Below, piece after piece: positions 1-14,976 of a stretch of 64,000 nucleotides of DNA. The notes beneath the pieces are model-generated. The model saw only the letters and a program-made list of their open reading frames with translations, did not search any database and was not told the DNA's origin. A program made the position numbers and the translations under genes. How positions within the stretch are numbered: the stretch's first letter is position 1; every line of letters starts with the position of its first letter. The stretch comes from Adlercreutzia sp. ZJ473 (GTDB taxonomy: Bacteria; Actinomycetota; Coriobacteriia; Coriobacteriales; Eggerthellaceae): contig NZ_JAAVTO010000006.1 in assembly GCF_013185065.1 (NCBI RefSeq), forward strand, positions 1-64,000, written 5' to 3'.

Positions 1-1
1 G

Positions 2-172
2 CGGGCAGCTCGCCAGGCGGCCCGCAACGCCGGGACCGCCGCGGCCGACGCCGCCAAGCAGGCTGCCGAGGCGGCGCGCGAGAACGCCCTGGCCCGCCGC
101 GAGGCTCCCCGCCCCGCCAAGCGCCCCGGCCTCCTGAGCCGCCTGCTCGGCGCCCTGGGAAGGCGGAAGTAG
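2..172 (+). CDS. 3' end of an Ala/Arg-rich protein (5' end outside window)
   Basis: An open frame enters from the left edge and stops at TAG 170-172. The visible 56 residues are dominated by Ala, Arg and Lys (AARQAARNAG, AKQAAEAAREN) and end in a basic tail (LLSRLLGALGRRK). The composition fits the C-terminal tail of an Ala-rich helical or disordered protein; no domain is recognisable, so no function is offered. A strong hairpin 68 bp downstream at 240-282 would end its transcript, which supports this being a genuine gene end rather than a chance frame. Confidence 0.55.
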   Translation, partial: RAARQAARNAGTAAADAAKQAAEAARENALARREAPRPAKRPGLLSRLLGALGRRK

Positions 173-239
173 CGAATGCTCAGGCGCGGCGTCGGACCCA
201 AGGCCCCGACGCCGCGTCGCGCACGACATCCCCTGACGC

Positions 240-282
240 AGGAAGGGGGCGGAGCTGCAAGATGCGGCTCCGCCCCCTTCCT
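240..282. terminator. 16-bp perfect hairpin, probable bidirectional terminator
   Basis: Bases 240-255 are perfectly complementary to 267-282 (GC-rich 16-bp stem, 11-nt loop). It lies between the end of the plus-strand gene and the end of the minus-strand toxin, the position expected for a terminator shared by convergent genes. There is no clear U run on either side, so rho-independent efficiency is uncertain. Confidence 0.65.
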
Positions 283-310
283 GCTAAGCGCCTCCATGCG
301 AAGAGATCGC

Positions 311-661
311 CTAATGCTCAGGCTTCTTGCCTTTCACCCCGATCCTGCCGCCAGGCGCCTCGAGCCTGCGCGTTGCAAGCTTGTAGACCCGCTCGTCGTC
401 ACGCTGCCCGATCGCTATGATCTCCACGACCTCAACGGTATTCTCGTCGACAATCCTGAACACCATGCGAAGGCCGGCATTGCGCCACTTGAGCTTCTTG
501 CAGCCCGACAGCTCACGCTCGAGAGGGGTGCCGATTTCGTCAGCCCGCGTCTCCAGCTTCTTGAGCGCTACGTTGACCAGCTTCTTCGTCGAGCCGTCGA
601 GCTTGCGGTACTCCTTGGCGGCGGCCTCGTTGTAGAAGACCACCTGGAATCTGCCGCTCAT
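311..661 (-). CDS. RelE/ParE-family toxin
   Basis: A 116-residue protein of the RelE/ParE fold: an N-terminal beta strand (FQVVFYNEAA), two helices rich in Lys/Glu/Leu (KKLVNVALKKLETRADEIG), then the beta sheet carrying the family pattern SGCKKLKWRNAGLRMVFR and VEVVEIIAIGQRDDERVY. RelE toxins are ribosome-dependent mRNA endonucleases and ParE toxins act on gyrase; sequence alone does not decide between them, although the Lys/Arg-rich WRNAGLRMVFR stretch is closer to RelE. Its ATG overlaps the antitoxin stop by 4 bp (ATGA at 658-661), so the two are translationally coupled with the antitoxin first. Identity as a type II toxin is well supported; the target is not. Confidence 0.85.
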   Translation of the reverse strand: MSGRFQVVFYNEAAAKEYRKLDGSTKKLVNVALKKLETRADEIGTPLERELSGCKKLKWRNAGLRMVFRIVDENTVEVVEIIAIGQRDDERVYKLATRRLEAPGGRIGVKGKKPEH

Positions 662-1020
662 TCGAACAGGTCCTCGTCGGAAACGGAGTCAGCGTCGCAG
701 GCCAGGTACGCGGCGTAGCCGTCTTCGCCCATGGCGTCTTCTAAGCTGACGCGCTCGCGGCCCGCGTCGACGTCACCCTCGGCGATGCGCGCGGCAGCGA
801 CGGCGAGCAGCTCGCGTTCGCGGTAACCCGCAAGCTCGCAGTACATGGCCTCGAACTCTTCATAAGACATGATGACGGAGTCGACCGCATTGCGATCCGT
901 TATGAACTGAGGCTCCTTCTTCGCGCGCTTGCGCACCTCGGAGAATCTCTTCGCCGCCTCGGTGGCAGAAGTGAGCTGATCGACGTTGAACCTCGGCTTC
1001 TCGAGAACAGCAGGCGTCAT
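658..1020 (-). CDS. Antitoxin of the RelE-type pair (Phd/YefM-like)
   Basis: A 120-residue acidic protein. The frame stays open further upstream, but the ATG at 1020 is chosen because a strong AAGGAGG lies 6-12 bases before it, and the upstream extension crosses the promoter. The N-terminal half (VDQLTSATEAAKRFSEVRKRA, then VIMSYEEFEAM) matches the Phd/YefM plan: a DNA-binding domain followed by the MSYEEFEAM-type segment. The C-terminal half is Glu/Asp/Ala-rich, as expected of a disordered toxin-neutralising tail. It overlaps the toxin gene by 4 bp and probably represses its own promoter through the inverted repeat at 1048-1081. Confidence 0.82.
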   Translation of the reverse strand: MTPAVLEKPRFNVDQLTSATEAAKRFSEVRKRAKKEPQFITDRNAVDSVIMSYEEFEAMYCELAGYRERELLAVAAARIAEGDVDAGRERVSLEDAMGEDGYAAYLACDADSVSDEDLFE

Positions 1021-1047
1021 GTTGATCCTCCTTGTAATGCACTGTAG

Positions 1048-1081
1048 ATTGCATACTATCTTCCGTATTTTAATATGCAAT
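1048..1081 (-). promoter_or_regulatory. Promoter and operator of the RelE-type toxin-antitoxin operon
   Basis: On the minus strand a -35 TTGCAT (1075-1080) is followed after 16 bp by a -10 TAGTAT (1053-1058). An 8-bp inverted repeat, ATTGCATA 1048-1055 and TATGCAAT 1074-1081, covers both hexamers. A repressor bound there would block polymerase, which is how Phd/YefM antitoxin complexes autoregulate. Confidence 0.65.
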
Positions 1082-1210
1082 TTCAAGGAGATCAAGAAGA
1101 CGGTCTGCCTATGCGAGCGTCGCCCCGACACCGCATAGCTTGCTTGCCGCGCATCTGCACCATCGATGCCCCAGAGCACAGGTGCCTCCAGTGTCATGAG
1201 CAAGATGCGC

Positions 1211-1246
1211 AAAAAGGGCCGGGATCGCAGATGCAATCCCGGCCCT
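1211..1246 (-). terminator. Rho-independent terminator after glmM
   Basis: An 11-bp GC-rich stem (1215-1225 with 1236-1246) is followed on the minus strand by a run of five U (A run at 1211-1215). It sits 57 bp past the glmM stop and ends the hisE-glmM transcript. Confidence 0.85.
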
Positions 1247-1302
1247 CACGCCTTACGCGCCTTGCAGGCGCTCCGAACTCGCACGTCGAGCTGGCGTCGT
1301 GG

Positions 1303-2676
1303 CTAACCCTCCACGCCGGCGACCACGGCGGCGATCGCCTTCGCGTGCTCGTCGGCGGCTGCCTCGTCGAGCGCCTCCACCATCACGCGCACCACCGGCT
1401 CGGTGCCGGAGGGGCGCAGCAGCACGCGGCCGTCGTCGCCGAGCGCGGCCTCCGCCGCCGCCACGGCCTCGGCCACCTGCGCGCTCTCGCCCACCGCGTG
1501 CTTGTCCTTCACGCGCACGTTGATGAGCACCTGCGGGAACCTCGTCATGACCTTGATGGTCTCCTCGACCGGCACCCCCGAGCGCTTGACCGCGGCCAGA
1601 AACTGCACGGCCGTCATGAGGCCGTCGCCCGTGGAGTTGTGCTCGAGCAGGATCATGTGCCCCGACTGCTCGCCGCCGATGGCGTAGCCGTGCTCGCGCA
1701 TCTCCTCGAGCACGTAGCGGTCGCCCACCTTGGTCTGCACCACGTCGATGCCGGCGTCGCGCATGGCGTGCACGAACCCGAGGTTGCACATCACCGTCGA
1801 CACGGCCGTGTTGCCGGCGAGCACGCCGCGCTTCTTCATGTCGAGCGCGCACACGGCCTCCACGATGTCGCCGTCGATCTCGTCGCCCGCCGGCGTCATG
1901 AGCATCACGCGGTCGGCGTCGCCGTCGTGCGCGATGCCCACGTCGGCGCCGCTCTCGGCCATGAGCTCGCGCAGGGGCTCGAGGTGGGTGCTCCCGCACT
2001 TCACGTTGATGTCGGTGCCGTCGTAGTCGTCGTTGATCACCACCACGTCGGCGCCGAGGCGCTTCAGGGCCGCGGGGCTCGTGAGCGAGGAGGCGCCGTG
2101 CCCCGTGTCGAGCGCGATGGTCATGCCGGCGAAGCTGATGCCCTGGCGCTCGATGGAGCGCACCGCGTGCTCCACGTAGATCTCGCAGGCGTCCTCGACC
2201 TCGACGGCAACGCCCAGGTCAGGGCCGGAGGGCATCGCGGCCTCCTCGTCGCCCGCCGCGCGCGCGGCCGCCACGCGGCCCTCGAGGCCGCCCGCCGTGA
2301 TGAACGCCTCGATCTCGTCCTCCACCGCGTCGGGCAGCTTGAAGCCCTCGGCGTCGAAGAGCTTGATGCCGTTGTACTCCGGTGGGTTGTGCGAGGCCGA
2401 GATGACCACGCCGCCCGCGGCGTTGAGCTCGCGCACGAGCAGCGCCACGCCCGGCGTGGGGATCACGCCGGCGAGCAGCGCCGTGCCGCCCGCGCTCGTG
2501 ATGCCGGCCACGAGCGCCGCCTCGAGCATGTCGCCCGACAGGCGCGTGTCCTTGCCCACCACGATGGTCTTGCCGAGAAACTCGGCGGACGCCTGCCCCA
2601 GGCGGTAGGCGATCTCGTTCGTCAGCTCGACGTTCGCCACGCCGCGAACGCCGTCAGTTCCAAAAAGACGGGCCAT
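1303..2676 (-). CDS. glmM: Phosphoglucosamine mutase
   Basis: GlmM interconverts glucosamine-6-phosphate and glucosamine-1-phosphate, feeding UDP-GlcNAc synthesis for peptidoglycan. The 457-residue protein (usual length about 445-460) begins MARLFGTDGVRGVAN. It has the active-site phosphoserine loop VISASHNPPEYNGIK near residue 100, the metal-binding loop DGDADRVM near 250, the sugar-binding GGEQSGHM near 330 and the C-terminal phosphate-binding RPSGTEPVVRVM near 420. The ATG shares its A with the TAA of hisE (TAATG), so translation is coupled. It is the last gene before a terminator at 1211-1246. Coupling with hisE is unusual because the two pathways are unrelated. Confidence 0.97.
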   Translation of the reverse strand: MARLFGTDGVRGVANVELTNEIAYRLGQASAEFLGKTIVVGKDTRLSGDMLEAALVAGITSAGGTALLAGVIPTPGVALLVRELNAAGGVVISASHNPPEYNGIKLFDAEGFKLPDAVEDEIEAFITAGGLEGRVAAARAAGDEEAAMPSGPDLGVAVEVEDACEIYVEHAVRSIERQGISFAGMTIALDTGHGASSLTSPAALKRLGADVVVINDDYDGTDINVKCGSTHLEPLRELMAESGADVGIAHDGDADRVMLMTPAGDEIDGDIVEAVCALDMKKRGVLAGNTAVSTVMCNLGFVHAMRDAGIDVVQTKVGDRYVLEEMREHGYAIGGEQSGHMILLEHNSTGDGLMTAVQFLAAVKRSGVPVEETIKVMTRFPQVLINVRVKDKHAVGESAQVAEAVAAAEAALGDDGRVLLRPSGTEPVVRVMVEALDEAAADEHAKAIAAVVAGVEG

Positions 2677-3095
2677 TACTTTCCCCTTCTCACAAATTCG
2701 TCGTGCAAGCGGACCGCGCCCTGAGGGCGCTCCGCGTCGGTCATGCGGTTGTTGAGCTCGGCGGCGAACTCGTCGATCGAGACGTCGAAGCGCTCCATGA
2801 CCACCATCAGGTGGTATACCACGTCAGCCGCCTCGTAGCGCAGGTGGTCGACCGCTGCGCCGCGGTCGGCGCCCTGAGCGGCGTCGGCGTCCTTCGCCGC
2901 CAGGCCCACCTCGACGGCCTCCTCGGCCACCTTCTTCAGCGGCCGGTCCAGCTCCCCGCACAGAAGCTGGTGCGTGTAGCTCTCCGCGCCCGCGCTGCGG
3001 CGCGCCGCGATGGTGGCCGCGAGCGCCTCGAGCGTCGCGCCGATCTGCGAGGCAGGCGCCGCCTCGCCCTCAGGTACATAGGTCTTGTCCGCCAT
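2676..3095 (-). CDS. hisE: Phosphoribosyl-ATP pyrophosphatase
   Basis: HisE hydrolyses phosphoribosyl-ATP to phosphoribosyl-AMP, the second step of histidine synthesis. The protein shows the all-alpha NTP pyrophosphohydrolase pattern: ELDRPLKKVAEEAVEVGLAAKD (the EExxE metal site) and HLRYEAADVVYHLMVVM (the ExxD half). A frame extends to 3176, but I start at ATG 3095, where AAGGA lies at a good distance; the ATG at 3101 sits too close to that site. It overlaps glmM by one base. No other his gene is in the window, so hisE is detached from a his operon here. A structured leader (3140-3245) precedes it. Confidence 0.9.
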   Translation of the reverse strand: MADKTYVPEGEAAPASQIGATLEALAATIAARRSAGAESYTHQLLCGELDRPLKKVAEEAVEVGLAAKDADAAQGADRGAAVDHLRYEAADVVYHLMVVMERFDVSIDEFAAELNNRMTDAERPQGAVRLHDEFVRRGK

Positions 3096-3139
3096 AGTCA
3101 TTCCTTCGTCAAACGCTTCGGCAGGGAGACGCCCCCACA

Positions 3140-3245
3140 GGGAGGCGGGGCGGTGCTCACCAAGCGAGTTCCGCACGAGCCGAACAGCCGAGGGCTGTTC
3201 GCGCGAGCAGGACTGTCCGAGCGACTGAGCTCTGCCCCGCCTCCC
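3140..3245 (-). other. Branched structured leader upstream of hisE-glmM
   Basis: Nested complementarity is visible by eye. An outer 12-bp stem pairs 3140-3151 with 3234-3245, a second 5-bp stem pairs 3155-3159 with 3226-3230, and an inner 9-bp hairpin with a 3-nt loop pairs 3181-3189 with 3193-3201. It lies between the rpoC terminator and the hisE start in the sense of the hisE transcript. I do not recognise a known riboswitch class; it could be a structured 5' leader or a dispersed repeat. Confidence 0.5.
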
Positions 3246-3271
3246 GCACCGGCAGATCCCCCCGCCAAAGC

Positions 3272-3301
3272 AAGGGGGCGCGCAAGCTCGCGCGCCCCCT
3301 T
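3272..3301 (-). terminator. Terminator of the rpoBC operon
   Basis: A perfect 12-bp stem (3272-3283 with 3290-3301) with a 6-nt loop begins 11 bp past the rpoC stop. No U run is present, but stem strength and position make it the likely end of the rpoBC transcript. Confidence 0.7.
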
Positions 3302-3311
3302 CTGCTAGCAG

Positions 3312-7715
<4,404 letters not shown>

Positions 7716-7717
7716 CT

Positions 7718-11254
<3,537 letters not shown>

Positions 11255-11308
11255 GAGGCTTTTCCTCCTTCACGCGCATCGCAAATCTGCAAAAAGTTGC
11301 AATTTGCT

Positions 11309-11337
11309 AAAATACAACGCCCCTGAGGCGCAGTCAA
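11309..11337 (-). promoter_or_regulatory. Promoter of rpoBC
   Basis: Minus-strand -35 TTGACT (11332-11337), 17-bp spacer, -10 TATTTT (11309-11314); transcription would start near 11302. It shows that the repeat tracts at 11430-12115 lie upstream of, not inside, the rpoB leader unless a second promoter exists. Confidence 0.75.
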
Positions 11338-11429
11338 GAAAAATTTTAACGAGCTGTGGAAATTTGCTGGAGTTTGAGGCCGGAAAACCCCGCGCGATCA
11401 GGCAAGACGGGCGTCGTTCGCCCTCCCGG

Positions 11430-11740
11430 GGCGTGCTGACGGCATGCGCTTCCCCGAAGCAGACCGTCGCCACATGCCCCGGGAGGGCTGCTGTCATGAG
11501 CCTCGCTAGGGAGGCTGCTGCCACATGCCCCCGGGGAAGGCTGCTGCCATGCGCTTCCCCGAAGCAGGCTGCTGGCATCCGTCTCCCAAAGAAGATCTTC
11601 TCCATCAATCTCCCTGGGGATGCCATCCCCCCTTCGCCCTCCACCAGGGCAAGCTGCTCCCATTTGCCCTCCCTGAGGCGAGCTGCCTCCGCCTGCTCTC
11701 TCTAGGCAAGCTGCCTCCATTCGCCCTCCCCAGGGTGAAT
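11430..11740. repeat. Degenerate tandem array, about 11 units of 26-29 bp
   Basis: A unit beginning GCTGCTGCCAT, followed by a pyrimidine-rich CTCCCC and a short complementary GGGGAAG, recurs with clear phase: unit starts at 11487, 11514, 11540, 11568, 11653, 11682 and 11710, with weaker units between and before. Each unit can form a small hairpin. Frames of about 124 codons run through it on both strands but have only repeat composition and no ribosome-binding site, so I do not call them genes. Confidence 0.75.
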
Positions 11741-11932
11741 CGCCGATAACGGCTGTTTTCCATCCACCCGTTGGCGATTCTGGATGAAAAGAGGCCGTTA
11801 TCGGCGATTTCCCGGAGAAAACGGCTGCAAAACCCGCGTTGTCGGCGATTTCAGAGGTTCAAACCACCGACAACGAGCGTTTTCCATCCACCTTCCCCAA
11901 ACAAGTGGATGGAAAAACGCCGTTGTCGGTTC
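11737..11932. repeat. Two related long inverted repeats plus a solo arm
   Basis: Five copies of an approximately 31-bp arm (core TCGCCGATAACGGC followed by TTTTCCATCCAC) occur in alternating orientation: 11737-11767 (+), 11781-11811 (-), about 11828-11852 (-, partial), 11865-11891 (+) and 11905-11932 (-). The first two form a hairpin with a 13-nt loop, and the last two a second hairpin, also with a 13-nt loop. The hairpins are diverged copies of each other, with compensating GATAACGGC/GACAACGNGC differences. Confidence 0.78.
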
Positions 11933-11935
11933 CGC

Positions 11936-12115
11936 AGCTTTCGGTCTCACGGTCCTCGGTTCCACGGCCTTTAGCTCCACAGCGGCCTTCGGCCCCATGG
12001 CCTCCACGGCCTTCGAGTTTTCGGTTCCACGGCCTCCGTGCTTTCGGGCTTTCGGCCCCACGGCCCCCGGGCTTTCGGGCCTTCGGCCCCACGGCCTTCG
12101 GTTCCACGGCGCTCA
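11936..12115. repeat. Short tandem repeats of about 15 bp, TTCGGYYCCACGGCC
   Basis: At least eight imperfect copies of TTCGGCCCCACGGCC or TTCGGTTCCACGGCC follow each other, with interruptions of CTTTCGGG type. This is the third distinct repeat family in the same 885-bp intergenic region and abuts the 3' end of the nuclease-like gene at 12140. Confidence 0.7.
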
Positions 12116-12139
12116 TCAGCAGGCTGGCAGCGCAAGCAG

Positions 12140-13078
12140 CTATGCCCGCACGGAGAACAGGGCGCTTTGACACTGCCTGAAGTCGGCAGCTTGCGGACGA
12201 AGACGAACCCCCAGACGGCGAGCTATCGCCCGTGCGATCCGGTCCATCTCAACCAGGTTGTCAAGCTGGAGCCTCGTCACCGTGATGACCTTGTACCCAG
12301 CCGCCTCCAGCGCGCGGCGCTTCGCGGCGTCATGGGCAATCCCTGACGAGGTGAGGTGAAGGTCGGAATCATACTCAACGACCAGCTTCTTCTCCGGCCA
12401 GCACACATCGGCTACGTAATAGCCCTGGCTTGTCTGCGACCGAGCCCGAGCCCCCATGTCAATGCGAAGGTTCAGCCGCGCTCCGCCAATGCCGTAGCCT
12501 CCCCATTTTCCCGGAAGCGTTATGCGCATCGCCAGATCGGTCTCGCGAGGCGATGCGGAGCCGTCGCGAACCTGGGCAAGCACCCGTCGCGCCGACGGCA
12601 GCCCGCGCAAACCAGGGCTCCTGCTCAGATAGTCGCCGATGGCAGCCGTCGTGGTGAGCGGCGCACGTCCCGAGAGGCCCGACTCCTCGCCTGCGTCAAC
12701 CGCATAAGCTCCACACAGCTCGTAGCCCCAGCTCACTGCGTTGAGGAAAGGCTCGCTCGCCGACAGCTGCACGAAGCAGAGCTCCGGGCATGCGACGTAT
12801 AGGCCGTTCGCCACGCGGATGAACGAGCCCGCACCGTACCGAAACGCAGAAACATGCGTCTCGACGCCTTCGGCCTTCCTCGTATCGCATTTCGAAGGGA
12901 CGAGAAGCTGGTAGGGCTTCTCCACGTAAGGCACGGCCTGCTCAAGGTACTTCAAGGAGGAAGCCGTCGGGGAGCAGCCGGCAAGAGCCTGGTAGTCGAA
13001 GGCGTTGGAGGGCAAGCCTCGCGTCTGAGCGCGCGACCACCATTGAGCTGCCGATATGCCAGCGAGGAAAAGCTTCAT
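12140..13078 (-). CDS. DUF559-type nuclease-fold protein with AbiEi-like N-terminal region
   Basis: A protein of about 312 residues. The C-terminal 100 residues (ADVCWPEKKLVVEYDSDLH near 235-250, then HDAAKRRALEAAGYKVITVT) match the DUF559/Vsr-like endonuclease fold: the E-x-D and downstream K/R-rich helix pattern is that of PD-(D/E)XK enzymes. The middle part (FIRVANGLYVACPELCFVQL) resembles AbiEi-type proteins of type IV toxin-antitoxin systems, where a comparable segment precedes the catalytic part. The start is uncertain: ATG 13078 (MKLFLAGIS) has no clear ribosome-binding site, and the frame is open to 13129 with another ATG. No cognate AbiEii-like partner is adjacent. Role unknown; nucleic-acid cleavage is inferred from the fold. 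Confidence 0.65.
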   Translation of the reverse strand: MKLFLAGISAAQWWSRAQTRGLPSNAFDYQALAGCSPTASSLKYLEQAVPYVEKPYQLLVPSKCDTRKAEGVETHVSAFRYGAGSFIRVANGLYVACPELCFVQLSASEPFLNAVSWGYELCGAYAVDAGEESGLSGRAPLTTTAAIGDYLSRSPGLRGLPSARRVLAQVRDGSASPRETDLAMRITLPGKWGGYGIGGARLNLRIDMGARARSQTSQGYYVADVCWPEKKLVVEYDSDLHLTSSGIAHDAAKRRALEAAGYKVITVTRLQLDNLVEMDRIARAIARRLGVRLRPQAADFRQCQSALFSVRA

Positions 13079-13456
13079 GCGGAAACAGTACCACGAGACC
13101 GTTTCGCACGTCTTGCAAGAAGGCTCCATCGAAGCATGACGCGAAGCCGTCGAAGAGCGCGTCCCAACCTGGCGGATATCTGGCGAATCTTCTCAGCAAT
13201 CCAGCGGGAACATGGCGGGGAGTGGCGCCGCAGCCTCACTCTTCAGAGCAATCTTTGCAGCATGCCGTTGTCCTAGGACAATTCAACGGCATTGTACGCC
13301 ATGAGAGCCCCTGGAGCTTGGCGCAGCGACAAGATTTCCCATTTGAGCGAAGGGAGGCATGGAAAAGGCGTACTATTTACCTGGCAAGCAAAGGCTGCGA
13401 GAAAGACCAGCTAAATGATGTCAAGGGGTTTCCGAGACATTTTTAGATAGAACTTT
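13079..13456. other. Gene-free region with a 14-bp perfect palindrome
   Basis: No convincing gene. The one conspicuous site is TTGTCCTAGGACAA at 13268-13281, flanked by GCCG..CGGC that extends the symmetry weakly. It could be an operator for the minus-strand nuclease-like gene. The region ends at the left inverted repeat of the IS110 element. Confidence 0.5.
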
Positions 13457-13565
13457 GACAATCGAATATGGGATAAAGGGCGCCCATCGGGCCGGCTTCG
13501 GGCGCACCTGTCCGAGCCGCGCGCTTCAGCGGCCGTGAGGGAATTCGATGCCGGAGTTGCGAACT

Positions 13566-14783
13566 TCAGCTAGACGTCAGCTCCTTTTGCTGTGCTTGGA
13601 CGGAGGGCCGCCTCTCGTAAGGCCGTCTCTCCTTCATCACCGCCAGTATCACGCCGCATAGCTTCCTCGCAACGCCCGACACCGCGACGTAATGATGCTT
13701 GCCGCGCGCTCTCAGGGAGTCGTAGTAGTCGCCGAAGTACGGGTCGCGCATCCTCGCCTTGTCGGCAGACACCATGAGCGCATAGCGCAGATACGACGAC
13801 CCGCGCTTGGACATGTGCTGCTCGGTGCCGTCGAACTTGCCGGATTGGAACTTCGAGGCGTCGATGCCCGCGTAGGCGTAGAGCTTGGAGGGCCCCCCGA
13901 AGCGGGCAGGGTCCCCGACCTCGGCCAAGATGACGGCGGCGTTCACGGGCCCTATCCCCGGGATCGTCCGCAGAAGATCGGCCATGGGGCCAGCGACGAT
14001 CTCGGCTATCTTGGCATCGAGGGCCGCGATCTCCTCGTCCATGTGGTCGATGAGGGCCGTGATGTGGGCAAGCTCGAAGGCAAGCGCGTCAGTTGCCCAG
14101 ACAGACCCCACCGACGCCTTCGCCGCAGCCTTGACCTCCTCGGCCTTCTCGCGTCCGTGGCGTCCATGGCTGGCTTCCCGGATCACGCGCGTGAGGGTGC
14201 GGATGTCGGTGGCCGCCACGCGGGCCGGCGTGCCGAACTCAGCCAGTACCGCCCGGCTCGTGGCGGAGTGCTTCGACGAGAAGCATCCTTCCAGCTCGGG
14301 GAACACGCGGTCGGCCGCGGCGGCCGCGCGGTTCTTGAGGGCGGTCCTCTCGGCGACGAGATGGGCGCGGTAGCGCGTGAGGATCTTGGCGCTGTCGGCG
14401 ACCTCGGGCGCGATCGGCGTGGGCCCCAGGGACTTGAAGCGGGCGTACTCGGCGATGAGGAGCGCGTCGATCGCATCTGTCTTGGTCTTGCGCACCGAAT
14501 CCGCCTTGCGGAACGCGTCGGTCATCACCGGGTTCACCACCGCGACGGGGTATCCGTGATCGTCGAGGAACGACCACAGCGCCAGCCAGTAGTGGCCGGT
14601 GGACTCCATGGCGACGATGCAGTCGTTTCGCTCCACCCCGAGCTCGGCGAAGCGATCGAGCAGGGATCTGAACCCGCGCTCGTCATTCGCGAACTGGAAT
14701 GCCTTGCCATGTGGCGTTCCGTCCGCCATGCGCGATGCGACGACATGGGCGTTCTTGGCGACGTCGATTCCGATGTACTGCAA
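13566..14783 (-). CDS. IS110-family DEDD transposase/recombinase
   Basis: A 405-residue recombinase. The N-terminal RuvC-like DEDD domain shows YIGIDVAKNAH (first Asp), VAMESTGHYW (Glu) and KTKTDAIDALLIAEYAR (Asp pair). The C-terminal Tnp_20 domain has LLRTIPGIGPVNAAVILAEV, AYAGIDASKFQSGKF and HMSKRGSSYLRYAL, which carries the serine nucleophile. The frame is open to 14897, but I start at TTG 14783, preceded by GGGAGCGAG, because family members begin just before the YIGIDVAK motif. It appears intact. The enzyme is expected to move the element with guidance by a bridge RNA from the adjoining non-coding end. Confidence 0.88.
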   Translation of the reverse strand: MQYIGIDVAKNAHVVASRMADGTPHGKAFQFANDERGFRSLLDRFAELGVERNDCIVAMESTGHYWLALWSFLDDHGYPVAVVNPVMTDAFRKADSVRKTKTDAIDALLIAEYARFKSLGPTPIAPEVADSAKILTRYRAHLVAERTALKNRAAAAADRVFPELEGCFSSKHSATSRAVLAEFGTPARVAATDIRTLTRVIREASHGRHGREKAEEVKAAAKASVGSVWATDALAFELAHITALIDHMDEEIAALDAKIAEIVAGPMADLLRTIPGIGPVNAAVILAEVGDPARFGGPSKLYAYAGIDASKFQSGKFDGTEQHMSKRGSSYLRYALMVSADKARMRDPYFGDYYDSLRARGKHHYVAVSGVARKLCGVILAVMKERRPYERRPSVQAQQKELTSS

Positions 14784-14976
14784 GGCTCGCTCCCTTCGCT
14801 CGATCCGTCCGAGCGAAGGTCTCCTTCGGCATCCGCAGCACGCAGCCTCGTTGGACATGCGACCCCTGAAACGGTCATCCAGCCTTATTCGCGTCACGCT
14901 GCGGGCCGGAGGCGCAATCCTTTCTGACAGAGCCGGACTCTAGGACAAGCGCTGCGCCCTCCGCCCATGATGCGTT
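14784..14976 (-). ncRNA. Candidate bridge-RNA region of the IS110 element
   Basis: About 190 nt between the right inverted repeat and the transposase start carry no gene. In IS110-group elements (IS621 type) this 5' non-coding end encodes the bridge RNA that base-pairs with target and donor DNA. A perfect 10-bp stem with a 7-nt loop (14793-14802 with 14810-14819) stands directly before the start codon. The function is inferred from the family; I cannot assign target-binding and donor-binding loops by eye. Confidence 0.4.

Noticed and set aside
658-1236. Longer 192-residue form of the first antitoxin
   Set aside because: The extra N-terminus crosses the promoter and operator; ATG 1020 has a strong ribosome-binding site and family-like N-terminus.
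11430-12115. Possible CRISPR array
   Set aside because: Units are degenerate and contiguous, with no constant repeat separated by unique spacers and no cas genes nearby.
11270-12180. Several frames of 67-133 codons on both strands in the rpoB upstream region
   Set aside because: They arise from the repeat arrays, lack start signals and encode only repeat-phase peptides.
12942-13446. Small frames (85 and 74 codons) upstream of the nuclease-like gene
   Set aside because: No ribosome-binding sites, no recognisable sequence, overlap with each other or the real gene.
13268-14952. CTAGGACAA shared between the 14-bp palindrome (13268-13281) and the inside of the IS110 element (about 14943), as a sign of RNA-guided targeting
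   Set aside because: Nine bases is within chance, and the palindrome is nearly 180 bp from the element end, so it is not at the insertion core.
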